Source: Mesorhizobium sp. LSHC420B00 (GTDB lineage: Bacteria > Pseudomonadota > Alphaproteobacteria > Rhizobiales > Rhizobiaceae). Taken from it: 64,000 nt of DNA. The position numbers were made by a program, and so were the translations under genes. Under the pieces are notes generated by a model. The model was not told the DNA's origin, ran no database searches, and saw nothing but the letters and a program-made list of their open reading frames with translations. This document shows positions 9,072 through 17,492 of this stretch, one piece after another. The DNA lies in NCBI RefSeq assembly GCF_000503055.1, contig NZ_AYVY01000001.1, positions 235,592 to 299,591 on the forward strand. The letters run 5' to 3'. Position 1 is the first letter of the stretch. The number at the start of each line of letters is the position of its first letter.

Positions 9072-10324
9072 CCACTTATCCGCTCGATCTGGGCGCCACA
9101 CAGGCGGAGCTTGCGGTCCAGCTGCTCATAGCCACGGTCGAGGTGGTACACCCGGTTGATCGTCGTCTCGCCTTCGGACACCAGCGCCGCCAGCACCAGC
9201 GAGACGGAGGCGCGCAGGTCGGTCGCCATCACTTGCGCGCCCCTCAGCTTCTCGCCTCCGCGCACCAGCGCCATGGTGCCTTGCAGCTTGATATTGGCGC
9301 CGAGCCGCATCAGTTCGGGCACATGCATGAAACGGTTCTCGAAGATCGTCTCGCGCAACAGCGAAGCGCCCTCGGCACAGCACATCAACGCCATGAACTG
9401 CGCCTGAAGATCGGTCGGAAAGCCCGGATAGGGCTCCGTCGTCACGTCGACCGCCTCGAGTGGCCCATCTCTCGATACGATCAGCCCGCGATCGCCCGGC
9501 CAGATTTTCGCGCCGCTGGCTTCGAGCAGCTGGACGACGGATGCCATGTGCTCGAGCCGGGCATGGGTCAGCTCGAGCTGGCCGCCCGTGATGGCCGCTG
9601 CGACAGCATAGGTGCCGGCCTCTATCCGGTCCGGGATGATGTCGTGCGTGGCGGCGCGCCAGTCTGTGCTGCCCGCGATCAGGATGCGGTGCGTGCCGGC
9701 GCCCTCGATCCGCGCGCCCATGGCGTTCAGGCAGGCGGCAAGATCGGCCACCTCCGGCTCACGGGCCGCGTTGAGGATCTCGGTCTCGCCGTTTGCAGTC
9801 GTCGCCGCCATCATTGCAGTTTCGGTCGCGCCGACCGACGGCGAGCTCAAAACGATGCGCGCGCCTTTCAGCCCGCCCGGCGCAGACGCGACGATCAGCC
9901 CGTTTTCGATGGCAATGTCGGCGCCAAGTGCCGCAAGCGCGGCGACATGCATGTCGACCGGCCGTGCGCCGATCGCGCATCCGCCAGGCAGCGAGACCCG
10001 GGCATGGCCGAAGCGGGCAAGCAGCGGACCGAGAACCAGCACCGTCGCGCGCATGCGCCTGACTGTGTCGTAGCTTGTCTCCCTGGAGACGGCAGCACTG
10101 GCATCGATTGTGGCGGCATGCGCCGATCTGGTGACTTCAGCCCCATGAAGCCCGACGACGCCAAGCATGTTGTCGACATCGGTCACCTCAGGCAGGTTGG
10201 TCAGCTCCAGCGGGTGGGGGCTGAGCAAAGCTGCCGCTATTTGCGGCAAGGCCGCGTTCTTGGCGCCGGAGATCGTCACCGCGCCCTCAAGCCTGTGCCC
10301 GCCGACGATCCGCAATCTATCCAT
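9068..10324 (-). CDS. MurA-family UDP-GlcNAc 1-carboxyvinyltransferase paralogue
   Basis: A 418-residue EPSP-synthase-fold enzyme of the MurA family, which transfers enolpyruvate from PEP to UDP-GlcNAc at the first committed step of peptidoglycan synthesis. Lys22 in GAKNAALP and Cys116 in SLPGGCAIGARPVDMH match the essential E. coli residues Lys22 and Cys115, so the enzyme looks active and, having Cys rather than Asp, potentially fosfomycin-sensitive. Being embedded in a recycling cluster beside a GlcNAc-type kinase, it is probably a second MurA rather than the housekeeping copy; that needs the rest of the genome. It overlaps the kinase start by 4 bp and is the first gene of its run. Confidence 0.9.
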   Translation of the reverse strand: MDRLRIVGGHRLEGAVTISGAKNAALPQIAAALLSPHPLELTNLPEVTDVDNMLGVVGLHGAEVTRSAHAATIDASAAVSRETSYDTVRRMRATVLVLGPLLARFGHARVSLPGGCAIGARPVDMHVAALAALGADIAIENGLIVASAPGGLKGARIVLSSPSVGATETAMMAATTANGETEILNAAREPEVADLAACLNAMGARIEGAGTHRILIAGSTDWRAATHDIIPDRIEAGTYAVAAAITGGQLELTHARLEHMASVVQLLEASGAKIWPGDRGLIVSRDGPLEAVDVTTEPYPGFPTDLQAQFMALMCCAEGASLLRETIFENRFMHVPELMRLGANIKLQGTMALVRGGEKLRGAQVMATDLRASVSLVLAALVSEGETTINRVYHLDRGYEQLDRKLRLCGAQIERISG

Positions 10325-10485
10325 GGCTCTGACCTAATCCAAGGTGTCGGCGAGTCTACGCGCTTGCAGGCGATCTTTCATGTCCGAATTCCCGTGCATG
10401 TCCGATCGTTGGTGTGGGCGAAAGGCTAGGCCGAAACCGCACGGGTCGAGATTTGATAGATCATTCTTGGCTGTCAATCAGGAAC

Positions 10486-10500
10486 GGAATAATTTATTCC
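10486..10500. promoter_or_regulatory. Perfect 15-bp palindrome, probable RpiR/MurR-type operator
   Basis: GGAATAA-T-TTATTCC, a perfect inverted repeat about 40 bp before the RpiR-family gene and about 160 bp before the divergent MurA paralogue. It has the same arms and spacing as the site upstream of murQ (8152-8166). On the minus strand a TTGACA lies just beyond it (10473-10478 region), so the repeat abuts a possible promoter for the divergent genes. Confidence 0.75.
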
Positions 10501-10539
10501 TTGGCTTGGCATTGTCGATGACTGGCAACAGGGGAACGC

Positions 10540-11388
10540 ATGTCCGTCCTGAAGAAGATCGAGGCCAAGCTCGAGATCATGGCGCCCGGCGATCGCGAGA
10601 TCGGGCGGTACATCGTCGACAATCCCGACCAGATGCTGCGCCTGTCGACGGCGGCGCTCGCCGCCGAAATCGGCCGCAGTCAGTCGAGCGTCGTCAAGTT
10701 CAGCCAGAAGCTCGGCTATGCCAGCTATCAGGAGCTCAAGCTCGCCGTCAGCGAGGCCAAGTCGCAGGAATGGCACGTGCCGGCCGGCATGATCCACGGT
10801 TCGATCGAGGTCGGCGACAGCTATCTGGTCATCTTGCGCAAGCTGATCGGCAGCAAGCTCTTGTCGATGCAACAGACCGTCGCAGCCAACACCGAGCAGG
10901 AAATCGGCAAAGCCCTCGAAGCGTTGAACGGGGCGCGCCGCATTCATCTGGCCGGCGTCGGCGCATCCTCGCTCGTGGCGCGCGATTTCTCCTACAAGCT
11001 GATGAAGCTCGGCCGCAACGTGCTGCACGACAGCGACAGCCATGTGCAAATGGCCAATGTCTCGACGCTTGGACGAGGCGACGTGCTGTTCGCGCTCTCC
11101 TATTCCGGGGCGAGCATCGAAACCCTGCGGATAGCCGAACTGGCTCGCAAACGTGGCACCACCGTGATCGCCGTCACTGGACTTCGCGACAATCCGCTGA
11201 GCCGCGTTGCCGACATTCGCCTCCACACGATCGCCGATGAAGAGCGCGCGCGCTCTTCGTCGATAACCGCGCGCGACGCACAACTGACGCTCACCGACCT
11301 GCTGTTCATCCTGCTCGTGCAGAAGCAGCCTGACGCCAACGAATACGTCCACAACAGCGAACTGGCCGTCTCGGTACTGAAGGCTTAG
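10540..11388 (+). CDS. RpiR/MurR-family transcriptional regulator
   Basis: A 282-residue regulator with an N-terminal helix-turn-helix (residues 1-77; LSTAALAAEIGRSQSSVVKF is the recognition region) and a C-terminal SIS sugar-phosphate-binding domain (about 120-260; RIHLAGVGASSLVARDF and FALSYSGASIETL). The SIS domain is the same fold as MurQ, and the E. coli homologue MurR senses MurNAc-6-phosphate. Here it sits next to the MurA paralogue and the recycling genes, and perfect palindromes lie 40 bp upstream of it and upstream of murQ. It probably represses both recycling runs and itself, with MurNAc-6-P or GlcNAc-6-P as inducer (inference). Confidence 0.92.
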   Translation: MSVLKKIEAKLEIMAPGDREIGRYIVDNPDQMLRLSTAALAAEIGRSQSSVVKFSQKLGYASYQELKLAVSEAKSQEWHVPAGMIHGSIEVGDSYLVILRKLIGSKLLSMQQTVAANTEQEIGKALEALNGARRIHLAGVGASSLVARDFSYKLMKLGRNVLHDSDSHVQMANVSTLGRGDVLFALSYSGASIETLRIAELARKRGTTVIAVTGLRDNPLSRVADIRLHTIADEERARSSSITARDAQLTLTDLLFILLVQKQPDANEYVHNSELAVSVLKA

Positions 11389-11431
11389 TCGTTGGACGCA
11401 TCTCACCCGCTCTCCTTGAGCCGCGCGTCTA

Positions 11432-12103
11432 TTAGCGGCCCAGAAGGTTGCGCTCGACTGTCTTGAGATGGGCGAGCATCGCCTGGTTGGCGCTTTCCGG
11501 GTCGCGGCGCAGCAATGCGTCCAATATTGTCTGATGCTCGTCGCAATAAACGCGCCTGCGCTCCTCCGAGAATGAGCGCTTTTTCATTTCGAACCACGGC
11601 GATTGGTTGCGGATCGTGCGCATGAGATTGTGAATCTCTTTCAGGAAGTCATTGCGGCAGCAGGCGAAGACGCAGTGATGGAACTCGGCGTCCCAATGCT
11701 CGAAGTCCGGCATGTCCTCGGCAGCGCATGCGGTCTGATGCGCTTCGCGAACCGCGTTTAGTTCCGCCATGCTGGCATTTGTGGCGGCGAAGGCCGCCGC
11801 CGCTGGCTCCAGCAACTGCCTGATCTCCATCATGTCGGCGGGGCTGGTGCCTTCCATCCGCGTGACCGTCGCCGCGATGGAATCGGGATTGGTCGCAGTC
11901 AGAAAAGTGCCGCGCCCGACATGCCGGACAACCGTTCCGTCCTCCTCCAGGAAGCCGACGGCACGACGCACCGTATTGCGCGCCACGCCAAACTCGGCCG
12001 CAAGGTCGCGCTCGGGCGGCATCCGCCCGTCCTGAAGCCACTCGCCGGCCGAAATCCGTTTTTTCAGCACAGTGGCGATGTCGTTGGCGACGAGCTTGGG
12101 CAT
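11432..12103 (-). CDS. GntR/FCD-family transcriptional regulator
   Basis: A 223-residue FadR-subfamily regulator. Winged helix at residues 5-70 (MPPERDLAAEFGVARNTVRRAVGFLEEDGTVVRHVGRGTFL), then an all-helical FCD effector domain (85-215) with the metal/ligand-binding acidic and His residues in HWDAEFHHCVFACC and the late DEHQTILDALLRRD helix. It diverges from the FAH/LivHMKGF cluster across a 195-bp gap, so it is the probable local regulator of that cluster; FCD proteins usually bind small organic acids. ATG at 12103 gives the normal length, but its ribosome site is weak and a TTG nine codons upstream could also serve. Confidence 0.88.
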   Translation of the reverse strand: MPKLVANDIATVLKKRISAGEWLQDGRMPPERDLAAEFGVARNTVRRAVGFLEEDGTVVRHVGRGTFLTATNPDSIAATVTRMEGTSPADMMEIRQLLEPAAAAFAATNASMAELNAVREAHQTACAAEDMPDFEHWDAEFHHCVFACCRNDFLKEIHNLMRTIRNQSPWFEMKKRSFSEERRRVYCDEHQTILDALLRRDPESANQAMLAHLKTVERNLLGR

Positions 12104-12298
12104 TTGTTGAGAGCTTTTAATCTGATCCAATGTTGAACCAATACTATCAGCCGGCGCCCTGCCGGTCCAGTACCTGATGAGGTCAAGGCCCGATTTACCG
12201 CGACAAGTGACGAAAACCCTCTTGCAGCCTAAACCAATCGGCGATAGCGTGTAACGAAAGAGCTTATATTGGCTCATAAAAGGTTCAGGGAGGAACGA

Positions 12299-13177
12299 AT
12301 GAAGGTCGCGACGTTTTCGATTGCAGGCGAACGTCGCGTCGGCGTTGTCGATGTCGACAATCAGTCGGTCGCCCCCTTCGATATCCCTGTTGACCAGGCG
12401 CTGTCTGGCGTGCTGGCGCTGTTGCGGCGCAACGGCGCCGGGATGCCGCGCACGCTGTCGCCGGTTCCGCTGGCGCAGGTCGAGCTCGAGGCGCCGATAC
12501 CTTTGCCTGCCCGCAACATCTTTTGCGTCGGCAAGAATTATTATGAACACGCCCACGAGTTTGCCCGCAGCGGCTTCGATTCGAGCGCCGGTGCCGGCGC
12601 CATTCCGCAACATCCGATCATTTTCTCGAAGGTCCCCGAATCGGTCGTTGCAACACATTCGAACGTGCTGATCGACCCTTCCATATCGATTGCGATCGAT
12701 TATGAGGCGGAACTGGCGGTCATTATCGGCAAGGGCGGACGCGGCATTTCGAAAGCCGAGGCTTACGATCACGTCTGGGGTTATACGATTGTCAACGACG
12801 TCACTGCCCGCGACCTGCAGGGAAAATATAGCCAATGGCTAATCGGTAAGTCGCAGGATACGTTTTGCCCGATGGGGCCATGGGCGATCACCAAGGATGA
12901 GCTCGACCTGGAAAACGCTTCGGTACGTTGTTTCGTCAATGACGACCTCCGCCAGAATTCCAAAATATCGCTGCTCATCTTCGATATTCCGACGATCATA
13001 TCGACGCTTTCGCAAGGCATCACCTTGAAGCCGGGCGACATCATCGCCACCGGCACGCCGGTCGGTGTCGGCATCGGCTTTGATCCGCCGAAATATCTCA
13101 AAGCCGGCGACATTGTGCGGGTCGAGATCGACGGCATCGGGACGCTGGAGAACCGGATCGTGGAGCGGGTGCAATGA
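12299..13177 (+). CDS. Fumarylacetoacetate hydrolase (FAH) family protein
   Basis: A 292-residue enzyme of the FAH superfamily, which uses Mg2+ to cleave C-C bonds or tautomerise or decarboxylate beta-diketo acids. NIFCVGKNYYEHAHEF, the metal-binding IDYEAELAVIIGKGG, the loop GYTIVNDVTARDLQ and the C-terminal GDIIATGTPVGVG are all present, as in 2-keto-4-pentenoate hydratase/fumarylpyruvate hydrolase-like members. GGGAGG lies 6 bases before the ATG, which fixes this start against an upstream in-frame one. First gene of the plus-strand cluster; it overlaps the next gene by ATGA. Being first and adjacent to a GntR/FCD regulator suggests a ring-cleavage or keto-acid step, substrate unknown. Confidence 0.9.
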   Translation: MKVATFSIAGERRVGVVDVDNQSVAPFDIPVDQALSGVLALLRRNGAGMPRTLSPVPLAQVELEAPIPLPARNIFCVGKNYYEHAHEFARSGFDSSAGAGAIPQHPIIFSKVPESVVATHSNVLIDPSISIAIDYEAELAVIIGKGGRGISKAEAYDHVWGYTIVNDVTARDLQGKYSQWLIGKSQDTFCPMGPWAITKDELDLENASVRCFVNDDLRQNSKISLLIFDIPTIISTLSQGITLKPGDIIATGTPVGVGIGFDPPKYLKAGDIVRVEIDGIGTLENRIVERVQ

Positions 13178-13953
13178 CGACTGTCACCGTCGGTCCGATT
13201 GTCGCGGAAGTCGCCGGCGAGGGCGAGCCGGTGGTGATGATCCACGGTCTCGGCGGAACCTCGAACATGTTCCAGCCGCAGCTGGAGGCGCTCTCGGCCT
13301 ACCGTGTCATCCGCCTCGACCTGCCTGGATCCGGCCGCTCGCCGCGGCCGCTCGATCCATTGACGATCGAGGTCATGAGCGACGCCGTCATCCGCGCCAT
13401 GGCGGGCATGGGCGTCACCCGGGCGCATTTCGTCGGCCACTCCATGGGCACGATCGTCTGTCAGTTGGTCGCAGCGATGCAGCCGTCGCTGGTCAGGTCG
13501 CTGGTTTTGTTCGGTGCTCTCGCCGAGCCAGCTGAGGCGACGCGGCAAGGCCTTGCCAACCGGGCGCGATTGGCGCGATCGGGCGGTATCGCCGACATCG
13601 CCGACCAGATCGTTGCCAATGCACTGTCGGCCCATACCAGGGAGACCTCGCCGGCCGCCGTCGCCTTCGTGCGCGAATCCATCACCAGGCAGGACCCGGA
13701 AGCCTATGCCCGCACCTGCGAAGCCCTGGCCAAGGCCACGGCTGTGGATACGCGCCGGATTTCAGCGCCGACCCTTTTGGTTACCGGCGACGCCGATACG
13801 ATCAATCCGATGAGCGTCGGCCAGGCGCTTGCCGACAGGATAAAGGGAGCGATATTCTTGTCCCTCGATCGGTGCGGACATTGGGCCACGGTGGAGTGCC
13901 CCCGCGAAAGCAGCCAAAGGCTCGCCGATTTTTTGAGACGCGTTGATAGGTGA
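13174..13953 (+). CDS. Alpha/beta-fold hydrolase
   Basis: A 259-residue hydrolase resembling 3-oxoadipate enol-lactonase (PcaD-like). HGLGGTSNMF forms the oxyanion region, the nucleophile elbow GHSMG places Ser90, the acid is in VTGDADTINP (about residue 206-215) and the base is His236 in CGHWATVE. The triad is complete. Start overlaps the FAH-family stop by 4 bp, so the two are probably translated together and act in one pathway, for example opening a lactone or ester before or after the FAH step. No signal peptide. Confidence 0.88.
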   Translation: MTTVTVGPIVAEVAGEGEPVVMIHGLGGTSNMFQPQLEALSAYRVIRLDLPGSGRSPRPLDPLTIEVMSDAVIRAMAGMGVTRAHFVGHSMGTIVCQLVAAMQPSLVRSLVLFGALAEPAEATRQGLANRARLARSGGIADIADQIVANALSAHTRETSPAAVAFVRESITRQDPEAYARTCEALAKATAVDTRRISAPTLLVTGDADTINPMSVGQALADRIKGAIFLSLDRCGHWATVECPRESSQRLADFLRRVDR

Positions 13954-14007
13954 GGATCGGAATTCGGGCGTAAAAACAGTGCGCCCGACAGTTTGGGAGG
14001 TTTTCTG

Positions 14008-15348
14008 ATGGCAGACGACGGCTGGAACGGAAACGGTTCGGGCAGCACGCTCTTTACCAATGTGCGCGTGCTCGATGCGACCGGCGAATACCCCTACACC
14101 GGCGAAGTGCTGGTTCAGGGCAACCGTATCAAGCAGATCACCAAGGGCTCGTCGCGTTTCGGCTCGCCGGCTGTGTCGTCCTCCTACAGCGGCTTGTCAG
14201 GCGGTGTCACAACGATCGACGGCATGGGCGCGACGCTGATGCCGGGCATGATCGACGCGCATCTGCATCTCTCCTGGAACAACGCGCCCGGCATCGACCC
14301 GATCCAGATGATGGAGGTGGAAGAGCACATGCTGGTCACCATGGAGATGGCCAAGCTGGTACTCGACGCCGGCTTCACTGCCGGCCGCGGCGCCGCAGCC
14401 GCCAAGCCGCGGCTCGACGTGGTGTGCAAGAAATTCATCAATCAGGGGCGTTTTCCCGGGCCGCGTTACCTCGCCGCCGGTCCCGAGATCACGACGGTCG
14501 GCGGCCTCGGCGATTCCGCGCCTTCGCACATTCCGCATGAAGGCCTCAATCTCGGCATCGTTGTCTCCGGTCCCGAGGAAATCCGCCGCACGGTGCGCCA
14601 GCTGATCAAATACGGTGTCGATTCCATCAAGCTCAATCTGTCCGGCGAAAGCATCACCGGCATGGGCGCCGAAGAAACGCCGATGTCGGAGGAAGAGGTC
14701 GCCATGGCCGCCTCCGAGGCGCGCTGCCGCAACAAGGTGCTGTCGGCGCATGCGCGCTCATCCGGCTCGGTCAAGCAATGTGTCCGCCACGGCATCCAGA
14801 ACATCTACCACGCTTCGTTTGCCGACGAGGAAGCGCTCGACATGCTCGAGGCGGCCAAGGACAAGCATTTCGTGGCCCCCGGCATCGCCTGGCTGATCAA
14901 CACCGCGCGCCATGCCGAGCAATGGGGCATCAAGCCCGGCTCGCCGCTCTCGCTCGAATATGAGCGCGAGCTCGAAATGTGCATCGAGACGATGAAAAAG
15001 ATGCATCGACGCGGCATCCGCGTCTGCATCGGCGGCGACTACGGTTTTGCCTGGACGCCGCAAGGCACCAACGCCAAGGACATCCAGACCTTCGTCGAGA
15101 TGCTTGGCTTCTCGCCGATGGAGGCAATCCAGGCCGGGACCAAATATGGCGGACAGATCATGGGGATGGCCGACGAGCTCGGCATGATCAAGGAAGGTTA
15201 TCTCGCCGATCTGCTGTTGATCGACGGCGACCCGATATCGGACGTGCGCATCCTGCAGGACAAGAACCGCATCCTCGCCATCATGAAGGACGGCAAGTTC
15301 CACAAGGCGCCGCGCTTGAATGAGCAGCGCCGCCGGCTGACCGCATGA
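14008..15348 (+). CDS. Amidohydrolase-family metal-dependent hydrolase
   Basis: A 446-residue amidohydrolase (imidazolonepropionase/dipeptidase-like branch). The composite N-terminal beta-sandwich (TLFTNVRVLDATGEYPYTGEVLVQGNRI) is followed by the metal motif DAHLHL (His85, His87) at the start of the barrel, SIKLNLSGE with a possible carboxylated Lys, HAR, and the C-terminal ADLLLIDGDPISDVRIL sandwich strand. Such enzymes open cyclic amides or cut C-N bonds. GGGAGG seven bases upstream selects the ATG at 14008 over a TTG at 13993. It overlaps livH by ATGA, tying the hydrolase to the importer: the imported ligand probably carries an amide, urea or lactam bond (inference). Confidence 0.9.
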   Translation: MADDGWNGNGSGSTLFTNVRVLDATGEYPYTGEVLVQGNRIKQITKGSSRFGSPAVSSSYSGLSGGVTTIDGMGATLMPGMIDAHLHLSWNNAPGIDPIQMMEVEEHMLVTMEMAKLVLDAGFTAGRGAAAAKPRLDVVCKKFINQGRFPGPRYLAAGPEITTVGGLGDSAPSHIPHEGLNLGIVVSGPEEIRRTVRQLIKYGVDSIKLNLSGESITGMGAEETPMSEEEVAMAASEARCRNKVLSAHARSSGSVKQCVRHGIQNIYHASFADEEALDMLEAAKDKHFVAPGIAWLINTARHAEQWGIKPGSPLSLEYERELEMCIETMKKMHRRGIRVCIGGDYGFAWTPQGTNAKDIQTFVEMLGFSPMEAIQAGTKYGGQIMGMADELGMIKEGYLADLLLIDGDPISDVRILQDKNRILAIMKDGKFHKAPRLNEQRRRLTA

Positions 15349-16424
15349 GCATTCTGGACCGGCCATCTTCGCCCGACATTTCGCGGCCTAAGACTTCGGG
15401 GCTCGAGATTTCTGGCGGCGGCATGACGCGCAGACAGGCGTGGGGTCTTTTCTGGCTCCTCGCAGCTGCCGTCATTGCATGGCTGGTCTTTGCCGTCTGG
15501 CCGGACTGGCTGAACGCCATCCTGATTTCCAAGAAGGCATTCGTCAGCGCCATCCTCAACGGCATCACCCTGGCTGGCCTTTATTTCCTGGTCGCCAGCG
15601 GCTTTACCCTGATCTTCGGCCTGATGCGCAACGTCAACCTGGCGCATGGCTCGCTCTATCTGCTTGGCGCCTATATCGGCTATGAGGTGGCGAACCGCAC
15701 CGGCTACTGGCTGCTGGGTGTCGCCGCGGGCTTCATCGTTCTGGCCCTTGTCGGCGTCGTCATGCAGATCTTCGTCTTCCGGCGACTGGAAGGCGACGAC
15801 CTTCGCCAGACCCTGGTCAGCATCGGTATCTCGATCGTCGCCGCCGACCTGATGCTGGCGGTCTGGGCCGGCGGCACCTATCAGATCCCGGTGCCGGAAT
15901 GGCTCGACGGTGCACTGACCTTACCGGTGGTCACGGCCGTGCGGTCTAACGGCGTCTCGGTGTTTCTCACCTACCCGCTTTATCGCGTCGTCGTGCTGGC
16001 GGCTGCGATCGTTATCGGCATCGGCCTTTGGCTGATGCTGCACAAGACGCGCGTCGGCATGATGGTCCGCGCCGGCGTCGACGACCGCGCCATGCTGTCG
16101 GCCTCGGGCGTCAACGTACACGCGGTCTTTGCTATCGTCTTTGCCGTCGGCGCCGGGCTTGCCGGCTTTGCCGGCGTCGTCGGCGGCTCGGCATTGTCGG
16201 TTGCGCCCGGCGAGGACGTCCGCTATCTCCTGGCCTCGCTCGTCGTCGTCATCGTCGGCGGCATGGGTTCGATTACCGGTGCTGCAATCGGCGCGCTGCT
16301 GATCGGCCTCGCCGAACAGATCGGCCTCGTCTATTTCCCGACCTACGGCATCGTGCTCACCTTCGTCATCATGGTGGTAGTGCTGTCGGTGCGGCCGCAA
16401 GGCATCATGGGGAAAGCGCGATGA
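15345..16424 (+). CDS. Branched-chain amino-acid type ABC permease (LivH)
   Basis: A 359-residue inner-membrane permease of the HAAT family. After a 40-residue cytosolic lead come about eight hydrophobic segments, with the LivH hallmark LAGLYFLVASGFTLIFGLMRNVNLAHGSLYLLGAYIGY and the cytoplasmic loop GMMVRAGVDDRAMLSASGVNVHAVFAIVFAVGAGLAGFAGVV. Length is some 50 residues above typical LivH because of the N-terminal lead; an internal ATG at 15423 would give a normal length. It is coupled by 4-bp overlaps to the amidohydrolase before and livM after. Confidence 0.92.
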   Translation: MSILDRPSSPDISRPKTSGLEISGGGMTRRQAWGLFWLLAAAVIAWLVFAVWPDWLNAILISKKAFVSAILNGITLAGLYFLVASGFTLIFGLMRNVNLAHGSLYLLGAYIGYEVANRTGYWLLGVAAGFIVLALVGVVMQIFVFRRLEGDDLRQTLVSIGISIVAADLMLAVWAGGTYQIPVPEWLDGALTLPVVTAVRSNGVSVFLTYPLYRVVVLAAAIVIGIGLWLMLHKTRVGMMVRAGVDDRAMLSASGVNVHAVFAIVFAVGAGLAGFAGVVGGSALSVAPGEDVRYLLASLVVVIVGGMGSITGAAIGALLIGLAEQIGLVYFPTYGIVLTFVIMVVVLSVRPQGIMGKAR

Positions 16425-17446
16425 GCCTGACCGTCGCCGTAGGCGCCGCGCCTCGACAGAACTGGCTGGAGAAGCTCGGCGCCGGTCACATCATCCTTGC
16501 CGTAGCATTGGTTCTCTACCCGCTGGTGGCATCCGATTTCTTCCTGACGCAGATCGGCGGTTATTCGCTGATCTTCGGCATGCTCGCACTGTCGCTGATG
16601 ATGCTGGCCGGCTATGGCGGTATGGTCAGCCTTGCCCAGATCACTGTCGCCGGCATCGCCGCCTATGCCATCGCCATCCTCGGCGAGAACAATTCGAACG
16701 TGCTCGGCCTCGGCTGGCCGTGGTGGATCGCAGCACCCTTCGCCATTCTGGCAGCTGCGGTGGCATCGGCGCTGATCGGCTGGATCTCGGTGCGCACCGA
16801 AGGCATCTACACCATCATGATCACGTTGGCGATCGCCACCGCGACCTTCTATTTCGCCCAGCAAAACTACGCGATCTTCAACGGCCATTCCGGCTATGCC
16901 GGCATTCGCGCGCCGGTGTTCTGGGGCGTCAACTGGCGCGACCCGAAGGCCTTCTATTATCTCTGCCTGGGTTCGGCGGTGCTGTCCTACGCGGGGATAC
17001 TCTACGGCGCCCGCTCGACCTTCGGCATGACCGTGCAGGCAATCCGCGACAATCCGCGTCGCATGCGCGCGCTCGGCTATCACGTCACCGCACACAAGGT
17101 CTTCGCATGGTTCCTGGCTGGAATCATTGCCGGTGTCGCAGGCGTGCTTTTGGTCTGGTTCAATGGGCGCGTTTCACCCGGCACGATCGGCGTCGATGCA
17201 GCCATCGACGTGCTGATCATCGCCGTCATCGGCGGTTTGCGCCACCCGATCGGGCCTTTTCTCGGCGCGCTCGTCGTTGTCCTGATGCAGACCTTTGCCA
17301 TCGACCTTGTCGGAGCCGAGCGTTTCAACGCGCTGATCGGGCTGGTGTTCCTGGTGATCGTCTTCATCTCGCCGGATGGAATTCTTGGGTTGTGGGGGAG
17401 GATCAGACCGCAGCTAGCTCAGGAGTCCTTGCGTTCCGGTCCGTGA
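16421..17446 (+). CDS. Branched-chain amino-acid type ABC permease (LivM)
   Basis: A 341-residue permease, with the LivM pattern LIFGMLALSLMMLAGYGGMVSLAQITVAGIAAYAIAI and the coupling loop GMTVQAIRDNPRRMRALGYHVTAHKVFAWFLAGIIAGVAGVLL, ending in VFISPDGILGLWGR. ATG at 16421 overlaps the livH stop as ATGA; the frame is open further upstream but only over livH. It forms the membrane channel with LivH. Confidence 0.93.
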   Translation: MSLTVAVGAAPRQNWLEKLGAGHIILAVALVLYPLVASDFFLTQIGGYSLIFGMLALSLMMLAGYGGMVSLAQITVAGIAAYAIAILGENNSNVLGLGWPWWIAAPFAILAAAVASALIGWISVRTEGIYTIMITLAIATATFYFAQQNYAIFNGHSGYAGIRAPVFWGVNWRDPKAFYYLCLGSAVLSYAGILYGARSTFGMTVQAIRDNPRRMRALGYHVTAHKVFAWFLAGIIAGVAGVLLVWFNGRVSPGTIGVDAAIDVLIIAVIGGLRHPIGPFLGALVVVLMQTFAIDLVGAERFNALIGLVFLVIVFISPDGILGLWGRIRPQLAQESLRSGP

Positions 17447-17492
17447 CGCCGGAGCGGAATGAACTGCATCAATCAATCAAAGGGAGGAAAAA

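Noticed and set aside
12104..12298. CCAAT-type repeats and short GTTnAAC elements between the GntR gene and the FAH gene as an operator
   Set aside because: Repeats are short, not clearly symmetric and do not match the usual FCD-regulator operator, so no site is claimed.
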